From Burkholderiales bacterium UBA4615 (GTDB lineage Bacteria; Pseudomonadota; Gammaproteobacteria; Burkholderiales; Burkholderiaceae_E), in contig DGIT01000106.1 in the NCBI GenBank assembly GCA_002386465.1, positions 1 to 9,047 of the forward strand: DNA of 9,047 nucleotides. Reading direction: 5' to 3'. Both the position numbers and the translations under genes were made by a program. Below are positions 1 through 6,608 of the stretch, piece after piece. Every line of letters starts with the position of its first letter. Within the stretch, counting starts at the first letter, position 1. The notes below the pieces were generated by a model. That model did no database searches and was not told the origin of the DNA. It was given only the letters and a program-made list of their open reading frames with translations.

Positions 1-25
1 CGGGTCATTGTCTGAAAAGAGAAAA

Positions 26-31
26 GAGAGG
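26..31 (+). promoter_or_regulatory. Ribosome binding site that decides the pnp start
   Basis: The purine-rich GAGAGG lies 6 nt upstream of the GTG at 38-40. The same frame could start earlier at a TTG at 8-10, but that would add ten charged residues absent from PNPases, which normally begin directly with the segment Met-Phe-x-x-x-x-K. No Shine-Dalgarno sequence can be seen before the TTG, because only seven bases precede it in the window. Confidence 0.75.
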
Positions 32-37
32 TACAAC

Positions 38-2158
38 GTGTTTGATATCGCAAAGAAAACGCTCCAGTGGGGGCAACACACCCTGACCATCGAAACCGGC
101 GAAATCGCTCGCCAGGCCAGTGGCGCTGTCACGGTCACGATGGACGACACCGTCATTCTGGCCACGGTCGTTGCATCCAAGTCAGTCAAACCCGGGCAGG
201 ACTTCTTCCCGCTCACCGTCGATTACGTCGAAAAGTTCTATGCCGCAGGCCGCATTCCTGGTGGCTTCTTCAAGCGCGAAGGGCGTCCGACTGAAAAGGA
301 AATCCTCACCTGTCGCCTGATCGATCGTCCGATCCGCCCGCTGTTCCCCGATGGGTTCTACAACGAGGTGCAGGTGATCGTTCACGTGCTCTCAAGCAAC
401 CCTGAAGTCGATGCCGACATCCCGGCCATGATCGGGACCTCTGCCGCGCTCGCCATCTCCGGCCTGCCGTTCAATGGTCCGATTGGTGCTGCGCGCGTGG
501 GCTATATCGACGGCCAGTATGTGCTCAACCCTAATGTGTCGCAGCTGCCTTCGAGCAAGCTCGACCTGGTGGTGGCGGGCACCGATTCAGCCGTGATGAT
601 GGTCGAGTCCGAGGCCAATCAGCTGCCTGAAGACGTCATGCTGGGCGCGGTGGTGTTCGGCCATGACCAGATGCAGGCTGTCATCAAGGCGATCGATGAA
701 CTCGTCGAAATCGCGGGTAAGCCGGAATGGTCGTGGGAGCCGCCTGCTCGCAACGAGGCCCTGATTGCCCGTATTTCGGAGATTGCCGAGACCGACATGC
801 GCGACGCCTACCGCACCCGCAACAAGCAGGAGCGTACTCAGCGCGTGCGTACCATCGAGAAGTCAGCGATGGAAAAAGTGGCGGCTGAAGCGGCCGCGGC
901 CGGTCAGTCTGCACCCGATTCGAATGAAGTCGGCAACATTCTGTTCGAACTGCAATCACGCATTGTGCGCAGCCAGATTCTCTCGGGTGAACCGCGGATC
1001 GACGGCCGTGATACCCGCACCGTGCGTCCTATTTCCATCCGCACCGGCGTGCTGCCCCGTGCCCATGGTTCGGCGCTCTTCACACGCGGTGAAACGCAGG
1101 CGCTGGTCGTCACCACGCTGGGCACTGCACGCGACGAACAGATCATCGACGCCATCAACGGTGAGTACCGCGAGCGCTTCATGCTCCAGTACAACATGCC
1201 GCCTTTTGCCACGGGCGAGACCGGCCGCTTCGGTGCTCCCAAGCGTCGCGAAGTCGGCCATGGCCGTCTGGCCAAGCGCGCGCTCGCGGCCCTGGTGCCT
1301 TCTGTCGAGCAGTTTGCATATTCGCTGCGCGTGGTCTCCGAGATCACCGAATCGAACGGTTCGTCGTCGATGGCCTCGGTCTGCGGCGGCTGCCTGGCCA
1401 TGATGGACGCCGGTGTGCCCATCGAAAAGCACGTGGCAGGAATTGCCATGGGCCTGATCAAGGAAGGCAATCGCTTTGCCGTGTTGTCGGACATCCTGGG
1501 CGACGAAGATCACCTGGGCGATATGGACTTCAAGGTGGCCGGCACCGAAGGCGGCATCACCGCCCTGCAGATGGACATCAAGATCCAGGGCATCACCAAG
1601 GAGATCATGCAGGTGGCGCTGGCACAGGCCCGCGAAGGCCGCATGCACATCCTCGACAAGATGCGCAATGCAGTGGGCGGCGCCCGTACTGAGCTTTCAG
1701 ACTTTGCGCCGCGCATGTACACCATGAAGATCAACCCGGAGCGTATCCGCGATGTCATCGGCAAGGGCGGCGCCACCATCCGCTCGATCACCGAAGAGAC
1801 CGGCACCACCATCGACATCAAGGAAGACGGCAACATCACCATTGCCGCCACCGATGCAGAAGCGGCCAAGCGCGCGCAAAAGCGCATTGCTGATCTGACC
1901 GCTGAGGTTGAAATCGGCAAAGTGTATGAAGGCACGGTCCTCAAGCTGCTTGAGTTCGGCGCCATCGTGCAGATCCTGCCAGGTCGCGATGGTCTGCTGC
2001 ACATCTCGCAAATCGCCAATGAGCGGGTCGAGAAAGTCGCCGACTATGTGCAGGAAGGCCAGGTCATTCGCGTCAAGGTCATTGAGGCGGACGACAAGGG
2101 CCGCTTGCGGTTGTCCATGAAAGCCGCCGCTGCCGAGGCTGCGGCAAGCGCAGGCTGA
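38..2158 (+). CDS. pnp: Polynucleotide phosphorylase (PNPase)
   Basis: This is a 3'-5' exoribonuclease that phosphorolyses RNA to nucleoside diphosphates. It is cytoplasmic, trimeric and often part of the RNA degradosome. From the GTG start the protein has 706 residues, close to the 711 of E. coli. In order it has a first RNase PH core (FFKREGRPTEKE loop), an alpha-helical linker (about 240-315), a second RNase PH core starting near RIDGRDTRTVRPI (R320), a KH domain with the VIGKGG loop (573-578) and an S1 domain (about 627-695). The catalytic stretch DEDHLGDMDFK (489-499) keeps the residues matching E. coli D486, D492 and K494. The tail after S1 is short and Ala-rich. Only 37 bases precede the gene, so the usual upstream neighbour rpsO cannot be confirmed. 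A strong terminator follows. I see no lesion. Confidence 0.98.
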   Translation: MFDIAKKTLQWGQHTLTIETGEIARQASGAVTVTMDDTVILATVVASKSVKPGQDFFPLTVDYVEKFYAAGRIPGGFFKREGRPTEKEILTCRLIDRPIRPLFPDGFYNEVQVIVHVLSSNPEVDADIPAMIGTSAALAISGLPFNGPIGAARVGYIDGQYVLNPNVSQLPSSKLDLVVAGTDSAVMMVESEANQLPEDVMLGAVVFGHDQMQAVIKAIDELVEIAGKPEWSWEPPARNEALIARISEIAETDMRDAYRTRNKQERTQRVRTIEKSAMEKVAAEAAAAGQSAPDSNEVGNILFELQSRIVRSQILSGEPRIDGRDTRTVRPISIRTGVLPRAHGSALFTRGETQALVVTTLGTARDEQIIDAINGEYRERFMLQYNMPPFATGETGRFGAPKRREVGHGRLAKRALAALVPSVEQFAYSLRVVSEITESNGSSSMASVCGGCLAMMDAGVPIEKHVAGIAMGLIKEGNRFAVLSDILGDEDHLGDMDFKVAGTEGGITALQMDIKIQGITKEIMQVALAQAREGRMHILDKMRNAVGGARTELSDFAPRMYTMKINPERIRDVIGKGGATIRSITEETGTTIDIKEDGNITIAATDAEAAKRAQKRIADLTAEVEIGKVYEGTVLKLLEFGAIVQILPGRDGLLHISQIANERVEKVADYVQEGQVIRVKVIEADDKGRLRLSMKAAAAEAAASAG

Positions 2159-2174
2159 TCGATACGCCACGCTG

Positions 2175-2201
2175 AAACCCGCCGCGAGGCGGGTTTTTTT
2201 T
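2175..2201 (+). terminator. Intrinsic terminator of pnp
   Basis: A 9-bp perfect stem, AAACCCGCC / GGCGGGTTT, encloses the tetraloop GCGA and runs into eight consecutive T residues (2194-2201). It starts 16 nt after the pnp stop. It ends only 6 nt before the ribosome-binding site of the next gene, so that gene depends on read-through or on a promoter I cannot locate, possibly inside pnp. Confidence 0.93.
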
Positions 2202-2207
2202 GCTCCT

Positions 2208-2212
2208 GGAGA
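2208..2212 (+). promoter_or_regulatory. Ribosome binding site that decides the hydratase start
   Basis: GGAGA sits 5 nt before the ATG at 2218. An in-frame TTG at 2200 lies inside the T tract of the terminator and has no ribosome-binding site, so it is unlikely to be used. Confidence 0.8.
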
Positions 2213-2217
2213 CTCAC

Positions 2218-3024
2218 ATGACGCATTCCGCTGGCCGTGGCACCGTGTTGCTCGACATCGATCAGCGCGGTGTCGCCTACGTCACGCTCAACCGGCCCGA
2301 GGTCAACAACGCCTATAACGGCGATATGTTGTCGGGCCTGCATGAGGTGCTTGATCTGCTGGCCACTGAGCGGGGGCTGCGTGTAGTCGTGCTCAAGGGC
2401 AAGGGGAAGCATTTTCAGGCGGGTGCCGATCTGAGTTGGATCCGCAGCATCGGTACTGAAGATCCACAAGCGAACCTGGAGGCCTCACGCATCACCGCCG
2501 ATGCGGTGCGCAGACTGGATCTGGCGCCCATGCCTACCGTAGCGCTGATTCAGGGCGGCTGCTTCGGTGGTGGCGTTGGTGTGGCCTCGGCCTGCGACAT
2601 CGTTCTCGCCGCCGAGGATGCGGTCTTTGCAATCACCGAGACCCGCTGGGGCCTCATGCCCGGCATCATCATTCCGCAGTTGTGCAGAGCCATGGGGGTG
2701 CGCCAGGTCAGACGTTATGCGCAGTCTGGTGAGCGCTTTAGTGCTGCACAGGCGGTTGCGTTGGGTCTGGCGCATGAGTCCTGCGCGTCGGCTGAATTGG
2801 TGCAAGTCGGCGAGCGCATCATCGATGCGTTGTTGATGAATGCACCAGCCGCAACCGCAGCCACGAAAGCCCGTACGCTTGAATTCGCGCAGGCCGCAAT
2901 GAGCGATGCCTACTTCAATGAACTCGTGCAGGAACATGCGCATTTCCGTCAGCAAAGCGAGGCTCAGGAGGGCACGGCAGCCTTTCTGAACAAGCGCAAA
3001 CCCTACTGGTATCCCGCCGCCTGA
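2218..3024 (+). CDS. Enoyl-CoA hydratase/isomerase family protein, methylglutaconyl-CoA hydratase-like
   Basis: This is a crotonase-fold enzyme of 268 residues, expected to be a cytoplasmic trimer or hexamer that adds water to, or isomerises, an enoyl-CoA. The family signature is clear: HFQAGADLSWI (65-75) supplies one oxyanion-hole amide and GGCFGGGVGVASACD (113-127) the other, followed by ITETRWGLMPG (139-149). Of the two catalytic glutamates of mitochondrial enoyl-CoA hydratase, the second is kept (E141), but the position of the first (GGGCE in that enzyme) is glycine (G121). From memory, the pattern FGGGVG...E...GL.P..I.P, the segment RRYAQSGERF and the ending EGTAAFLNKRKPYW are close to the LiuC/methylglutaconyl-CoA hydratase group of leucine and terpene degradation. 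No other liu/atu genes lie nearby, so the substrate is open. It stands alone between a terminator and an unrelated gene. Confidence 0.9.
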   Translation: MTHSAGRGTVLLDIDQRGVAYVTLNRPEVNNAYNGDMLSGLHEVLDLLATERGLRVVVLKGKGKHFQAGADLSWIRSIGTEDPQANLEASRITADAVRRLDLAPMPTVALIQGGCFGGGVGVASACDIVLAAEDAVFAITETRWGLMPGIIIPQLCRAMGVRQVRRYAQSGERFSAAQAVALGLAHESCASAELVQVGERIIDALLMNAPAATAATKARTLEFAQAAMSDAYFNELVQEHAHFRQQSEAQEGTAAFLNKRKPYWYPAA

Positions 3025-3043
3025 CCCAAAGATGAAGCAGTCG

Positions 3044-3072
3044 TCGCCGCGCGATATGCGACAGTGCGGCGA
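3044..3072 (+). repeat. Inverted repeat after the hydratase gene
   Basis: TCGCCGC (3044-3050) and GCGGCGA (3066-3072) form a perfect 7-bp stem with a 15-nt loop, 20 nt after the hydratase stop. No T tract follows, so it is a weak terminator candidate at best. It could instead protect the 3' end of the mRNA. It lies in the 84-nt gap before the basic-protein gene, where no convincing promoter is visible. Confidence 0.4.
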
Positions 3073-3108
3073 ACGCCCTCCACAACCCTTGAATCAACAG
3101 GAACACAC

Positions 3109-3828
3109 ATGGCCTATAACCGTGCCCAGGCATTGAGAATCTGTACCGCTACTGAGATGGACGTCTTCTTGTCGTCGCTGAGCGATTCGGTTGGAACGCT
3201 CACCCCGGCGCAGCTGCGTTCGCGGATTGCCCGAGCACGTACCTTGCGCGATAAAAATGCCGACCTGTTCCGTCGTCAGGCAGCTGCCACGCGCGTGGCC
3301 ACCGGCACCAAACGCGGAGCCTCTGGTGAAGCCAATCGGCGTACCGAGCAGAAGGCTCAGATCTTTGCAGAAGTCCTGGCGCGTCTGGAGGCTCGACAAA
3401 GCGCCATGGATCCAACGCCGGCAAAGAAAGCTGTGGTCCGTGCCGCGGCCAAGCCTGCCAAGGTCAGGCGTGCGCCTGCAGCGCCAGCACAGCCGAAAAA
3501 ATCGGCAGCCAAACGCATGGCTGCGAAGGCGGCGAAACCCGCGGCTAAGCCGGCGGCCACGCCTGCGGCCACCAAGTCTGCTCCGGCGAAAAAGGCGAAA
3601 CCCGCAAAGAGCAAACCCGCAAAGGCTAAGCCTGCTGCAAAGGCTAAGCCCTTAGTCGCTGCAGCGCCCAAGAAAGCTGCGCGTCCGGCTGCCAAGAAGT
3701 CTTTGAAAGCTCCGGCGGTCAAGGCTGGCAACCCTGTGTCGCAGGTGGTCAAACTGCGCGGCAAAGTCATCGGTGCACATGCGAGGGCGTCCGGTGCTCG
3801 CGTACAGGCGCGTCGCGATAAGCGCTGA
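3109..3828 (+). CDS. Basic protein with histone-H1-like K/A/P-rich tail
   Basis: The ATG at 3109 is preceded by AGGA at a 6-nt distance. An upstream in-frame GTG at 3064 has no such site and falls in the inverted repeat, so I start at 3109 (239 residues). Residues 1-100 form a predicted helical domain containing LTPAQLRSRIARARTLRDKN (31-50) and LFRRQ (53-57). I recall this type of segment from uncharacterised betaproteobacterial and related proteins. Residues 102-207 are low complexity: Lys, Ala and Pro in AKPA/AAKPA units, like histone H1 tails, HctB, Bordetella BpH1 and AlgP. The end (208-239) is again mixed and Arg-rich. There is no signal peptide or membrane segment. Binding to nucleic acid through the basic tail is the likely role, by analogy only. 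The function of the N-terminal domain is unknown to me. Confidence 0.85.
   Translation: MAYNRAQALRICTATEMDVFLSSLSDSVGTLTPAQLRSRIARARTLRDKNADLFRRQAAATRVATGTKRGASGEANRRTEQKAQIFAEVLARLEARQSAMDPTPAKKAVVRAAAKPAKVRRAPAAPAQPKKSAAKRMAAKAAKPAAKPAATPAATKSAPAKKAKPAKSKPAKAKPAAKAKPLVAAAPKKAARPAAKKSLKAPAVKAGNPVSQVVKLRGKVIGAHARASGARVQARRDKR
3531..3650 (+). repeat. Short direct repeats inside the K/A/P tail
   Basis: GGCGAAACCCGC occurs at 3531-3542 and 3594-3605, and GCAAAGGCTAAGCC occurs at 3619-3632 and 3637-3650 (period 18 bp, so in frame). They encode the AKPA-type units and can add or lose units in frame by slippage. Confidence 0.75.
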
Positions 3829-3879
3829 GCACGCAAGCACGCGCTGAATGACTGCTGCACGTACGCAACGCTGAGAGAC

Positions 3880-3907
3880 CAGGCGCCGCCTAACGGCTGA
3901 ACGCCTG
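3880..3907. repeat. Imperfect inverted repeat between convergent genes
   Basis: CAGGCG (3880-3885) pairs with CGCCTG (3902-3907), and CCG pairs with CGG inside it, leaving a 5-nt loop and a one-sided bulge CTGAA. It lies in the 112-nt gap between two convergent genes, where a bidirectional terminator is expected. No T or A run follows on either side, so termination here is unproven. Confidence 0.4.
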
Positions 3908-3923
3908 AATCCCGTCAGAACGG

Positions 3924-3948
3924 CGCCTCAGATCGTCGCCTCAGATCG
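3924..3948. repeat. Tandem 12-bp repeat over the end of the Nudix-MBL gene
   Basis: CGCCTCAGATCG occurs at 3924-3935 and again at 3937-3948, with a 13-bp period. The second copy contains the stop codon of the Nudix-MBL gene (TGA on the minus strand, 3943-3941), so the first copy looks like a duplication of the gene's end into the intergenic space. Confidence 0.8.
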
Positions 3949-5596
3949 GCGCCCAACGGCCTTCGTTGAAGCTGGCTTTGCCGTCGGTCACCAGCTTTTC
4001 CAGATGCGCCAGCAAAGAGCGCTTGGCAATCGGAAAGAGCCCTGCATTCACATCGTCGTAGGCCACAGGCACGATGTCGTCCAGAGTCCCACCGCCAGTC
4101 CTGGTCAGCGCTGCGGCCACTTTCGCCTCACGCCCCAAGCGGTGGGCCATCAGCTTTTCGATCGCCTGCCTGGCTGAGCCCAGGACATGCCCATGCGCAG
4201 GCAGAATGAAATCGACCGGCTCCTGCGCAAGGACTTTGAGCGAGGCGATGTAATCAAACATGTTGCCATCGGGTGGGTCGACCACAGTCGTCGAGCCATT
4301 GAGCACATGATCTCCAGAGAACAGCAGGCGATCTTCCTCGAGCACCAGGCACACATGATTCGCCGCGTGACCGGGTGTATAGACCGCGCGCAAGGTTGAG
4401 TCGCCCACCTTGATGCGCTCACCGTGAGCCAGTTCCCGATCGGGTGTGAAGCTTGAGTTCGCACGGGCAGTTGGAAGAGACTTGAGGCCGAGGATCGGCA
4501 CATCCTTGCGCACAGCATTGCGAAGCAAGGGGGCCCCCGGGGAATGGTCTGGATGCGAATGCGTGCAGATGATGGCTTGCAGGTCAGAGCCCACTGCCAG
4601 CGCGATACGCTCGATGTGATCGGCCAGATCGGGGCCCGGATCGATCACTACAAATGCACCCGGTTCGCCGACGATGTAGGTGTTGGTGCCCGGTCCAGTC
4701 ATCATCCCTGCATTGGGAGCGGTCAGGCGTTGGACATTTTTCCGAAGCTGGACCGGCGCGTCGTGGCGCCAGTCCAGGGCGTGCACGAGTTTACCGTCCG
4801 GTGCCACCAGCTCCAGTTCACCGAACTGCGATTCCTCGGCCACAAAACGCGCTTCCTGTCCCTTCACCAGGCCGCCACGCGGAAAGGCGAAATACACCTT
4901 GTCGACCGATGAGGCCGCATCCAGGACTTGCTCGGTGCGGCTGAATTTTTGCAGCTGACGCAAGGTGCGAATGGTCGGGAAGATCATCTTGAACTGGCCT
5001 GCGTCATGGCGCGCCAGTGCTGCGGCAGGGTTGACCCAAACGGGTTCGAACTGCTCGGCGCCGTCTGCGATGGGTTCCTGACCGGAAGGCATGGGGGCCA
5101 CGAAAAACCGCACCTGAAAGCGCTTGGGCAAATCAGGGTCTGTGGTCCATTGAGAGAGCCACCCGGTGCGGTCGATGGCAAGTTCGAGCCCCGCGCCGGC
5201 AAGCTGCCCGTAGAAGTCTGCGTTTGTGGATCGATCGAGCTGAGTGGCGTGGTGAGGCGCACACAACTGCTCGCTGCCCTTGTCCCAAGCCAACAGGATG
5301 CCCAGCTCCTCGAAGGCCTCGCGCAGCGCTGCGTGTGCAAAATGGCGATGCTGCTCATCCTGATTGTCGCGGGCGCGCGATACCGCATGCGCTGCTGCTG
5401 AATTGTCGGCGGCATCAAGTGCTCCGCCGGGGAAGACGAAGACACCTGGGGCAAAGCTCGCAGTCTGCGAACGCTGGGTCATCAGGACTTGCAGACCGTC
5501 TGTATCGTCTCGCAACAGCAGGATCGTTGCAGCAGGGCGCGGGGTAACGGGGTCGCGCCAGCCGTGGACCAGTTTGTCCAAGCGAAGACCGTTCAT
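3941..5596 (-). CDS. Nudix hydrolase - metallo-beta-lactamase fusion protein
   Basis: A 551-residue cytoplasmic protein with two predicted hydrolase domains. The N-terminal Nudix domain (about 20-200) resembles the NUDT19 type: ATILLLRD, then FVFPGGALD (53-61) and REAFEELGI (92-100). The spacing between the first Gly and the REXXEE part is about 20 residues longer than in a standard Nudix box. NUDT19 is a CoA diphosphatase with an even longer insert. A linker follows to about 290. The MBL domain (about 298-475) has GPGTNTYIVG, the metal site THSHPDH (H346, H348, D350, H351), TPGH (H410), SGDH (D429) and PAHGH (H468), all metal ligands present as in the LACTB2/glyoxalase-II-like group. Residues about 475-551 fit the winged-helix segment found after LACTB2-type domains. 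The ATG overlaps the stop of the upstream gene (ATGA). The substrate is unknown; a CoA or nucleotide derivative plus a thioester or RNA-type bond is plausible from family knowledge. Confidence 0.9.
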   Translation of the reverse strand: MNGLRLDKLVHGWRDPVTPRPAATILLLRDDTDGLQVLMTQRSQTASFAPGVFVFPGGALDAADNSAAAHAVSRARDNQDEQHRHFAHAALREAFEELGILLAWDKGSEQLCAPHHATQLDRSTNADFYGQLAGAGLELAIDRTGWLSQWTTDPDLPKRFQVRFFVAPMPSGQEPIADGAEQFEPVWVNPAAALARHDAGQFKMIFPTIRTLRQLQKFSRTEQVLDAASSVDKVYFAFPRGGLVKGQEARFVAEESQFGELELVAPDGKLVHALDWRHDAPVQLRKNVQRLTAPNAGMMTGPGTNTYIVGEPGAFVVIDPGPDLADHIERIALAVGSDLQAIICTHSHPDHSPGAPLLRNAVRKDVPILGLKSLPTARANSSFTPDRELAHGERIKVGDSTLRAVYTPGHAANHVCLVLEEDRLLFSGDHVLNGSTTVVDPPDGNMFDYIASLKVLAQEPVDFILPAHGHVLGSARQAIEKLMAHRLGREAKVAAALTRTGGGTLDDIVPVAYDDVNAGLFPIAKRSLLAHLEKLVTDGKASFNEGRWAPI

Positions 5597-5607
5597 CCCT
5601 GGCTCCC
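5593..5607 (-). promoter_or_regulatory. ATGA stop/start overlap with internal ribosome binding site
   Basis: On the minus strand the stop TGA of the His-rich gene (5595-5593) shares bases with the ATG (5596-5594) of the Nudix-MBL gene. GGGAG (5607-5603) lies 6 nt upstream of that ATG, inside the His-rich coding region. This arrangement is typical of translational coupling, so the two proteins are probably made together. Confidence 0.85.
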
Positions 5608-6606
5608 GGTGGTCGTGACGCTGAAGCGAGCGCCAAAGCGTTGGGTGAAATCAGCGCAACGGGCTATGAATTGATCTGTGCCGATCGCATTGATCCAGGC
5701 CTTGGCCTGTTCAGGCGTAAAGGGGATCCTGCTACCCAGAACAGCTTCCGGTTGAGCATTGAGTGCTGACTGCGAACCCAGCGCGCTGAGCGCAGCCGCG
5801 TAGGCCAGACGATCGCCGACATCGCGGGCCTCGAGCGCCTTGCCGCGTCGCTCAAAGGTCTTGAGACCAGACCACAGCTGCGGGGTCTCGAAATCGTAGT
5901 CATAGAAACCTCGAGCAGCGACCTTCCCCATGCGTTTGAATCCGTGCGCCATTTTCTCCATCACATAGATGGCCGACTCGGTCATCGGAGCGGAGAGCGC
6001 CTGAGGCGCGCTGTGTGCGTGGCCTTGCCCATGGTGATGCTCGTGATGACCGTGATGCTCGTGATGCTCGTGATCATCGGATGTATGCGCATGCGTTGCA
6101 TGCCCATGATCATGTGTGCAGCCAGGCTCACAGCTATGCGCATGACCATGGTGACCGGCATGGTCGTGATGGTGGGCATGCTCGGAATGCGGTGCGTGGC
6201 CATGGTCATGTTCATGAGCATGTTCATGTCCGTGCTGGGTGTGTGCCTGAGCATCCAGCGCGGCATGCAGGGCAAGGTCAACAACCTCCAAGGACAGTGC
6301 ATCCAATGCCGCCAGTACGCCGCTTGGCATCCCAAGCGCTATCGATGCGTCTTCAATCGATTGAGCTGGCACGCCGTCGCCCAGGAGCGCCAGCGCTTCG
6401 TTCATGACAGCGGCAACAACGCTGTGTTGATAGATGCTTGGTGCGTGGGCATGGGCGTGCCCATGGTGCGCGTGGTCGTGGTGCGAATGATCATGGTGTG
6501 CATGATCGTGGTCATGACGATGACCATGCTTGTGATCATGGTCGTGGTCGTGATGTGCGTGGGGATCGGCTGATGGCTGTGAGTGCTTGTGGGGGTCTGC
6601 GGACAT
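5593..6606 (-). CDS. His-rich protein built on a split 3-hydroxyacyl-CoA dehydrogenase C-terminal domain
   Basis: The start is the ATG at 6606, with GAGG 5 nt upstream. The frame stays open further upstream, but that part overlaps the end of the EAL gene and has unrelated composition. The product has 337 residues and 62 His by my count. Residues 6-54 carry 24 His as DH/HH/AH units. Residues 57-118 (VMNEALALLGDGVP, then IALGMPSG) match the first part of the 3HCDH C-terminal fold, as in FadB/HADH. Residues 122-198 hold 35 His plus Cys159 and Cys163 (CEPGC). The fold then seems to resume with MEKMAHGFKRMGKVAARGFYDYD (216-238 in shortened form KRMGK...RGFYDY), like the GRKTGKGFYxY segment of the family. 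Residues 244-330 resemble the second tandem C-terminal repeat (RDVGDRLAYAAAL, FIARC, RFGARF). There is no GxGxxG NAD-binding domain and no catalytic His-Glu pair, so dehydrogenase activity is not expected. Metal binding is inferred. No membrane segment excludes a transporter. Confidence 0.8.
   Translation of the reverse strand: MSADPHKHSQPSADPHAHHDHDHDHKHGHRHDHDHAHHDHSHHDHAHHGHAHAHAPSIYQHSVVAAVMNEALALLGDGVPAQSIEDASIALGMPSGVLAALDALSLEVVDLALHAALDAQAHTQHGHEHAHEHDHGHAPHSEHAHHHDHAGHHGHAHSCEPGCTHDHGHATHAHTSDDHEHHEHHGHHEHHHGQGHAHSAPQALSAPMTESAIYVMEKMAHGFKRMGKVAARGFYDYDFETPQLWSGLKTFERRGKALEARDVGDRLAYAAALSALGSQSALNAQPEAVLGSRIPFTPEQAKAWINAIGTDQFIARCADFTQRFGARFSVTTTGSQG
6013..6243 (-). repeat. His-codon-rich low-complexity insert (second His tract)
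   Basis: It encodes residues 122-198 of the His-rich protein, with 35 His in 77 residues, mostly as CAT/CAC alternating with GAC, GAG and GCC/GGC codons. Short units recur, such as GTGATGCTC on the plus strand at 6034-6042, 6052-6060 and 6061-6069. The repeats are imperfect and in frame, so this is coding low complexity, not an array. Confidence 0.85.
6445..6591 (-). repeat. His-codon-rich low-complexity N-terminal tract (first His tract)
   Basis: It encodes residues 6-54 of the His-rich protein, with 24 His in 49 residues, mainly as alternating His-Asp and His-Ala. It ends just before the segment that starts to resemble the 3-hydroxyacyl-CoA dehydrogenase fold. Confidence 0.85.
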
Positions 6607-6608
6607 GG

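Noticed and set aside
8..37. TTG start ten codons upstream for pnp
   Set aside because: PNPases start at the position of the GTG, and GAGAGG is correctly spaced for that GTG.
904..1648. Long minus-strand frames opposite pnp (196 and 230 residues)
   Set aside because: They are antisense shadows of a GC-rich conserved gene, with no recognisable domain or ribosome-binding site. The same holds for other frames opposite or out of phase with the listed genes.
3357..3860. Minus-strand frame rich in Ala/Gly/Phe opposite the basic-protein gene
   Set aside because: It is produced by reading the K/A/P repeats in antisense; the hydrophobic look is a codon artefact.
3829..3940. Bidirectional terminator between the convergent genes
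   Set aside because: Inverted repeats exist, but none is followed by a T run on either strand, so I list only the repeats.
5944..6573. Long plus-strand reading frame, Met/Val-rich and hydrophobic, resembling a membrane protein
   Set aside because: It is the antisense of the His tracts: CAT/CAC codons read backwards give ATG/GTG, which creates false Met/Val runs and many false starts. It has no ribosome-binding site and no family pattern.
6013..6591. Dense short repeats of CATGAC/GTGATG type that could suggest a CRISPR or satellite array
   Set aside because: The units are 6-9 bp, irregular, in frame and fully explained by His/Asp/Ala codons. There are no constant-length spacers.
5593..6606. 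His-rich protein as a cation-diffusion or ZIP/Ni transporter
   Set aside because: HD/HH tracts are common in such transporters, but no membrane-spanning segment exists in the 337 residues. The non-His parts match the dehydrogenase C-terminal fold better.
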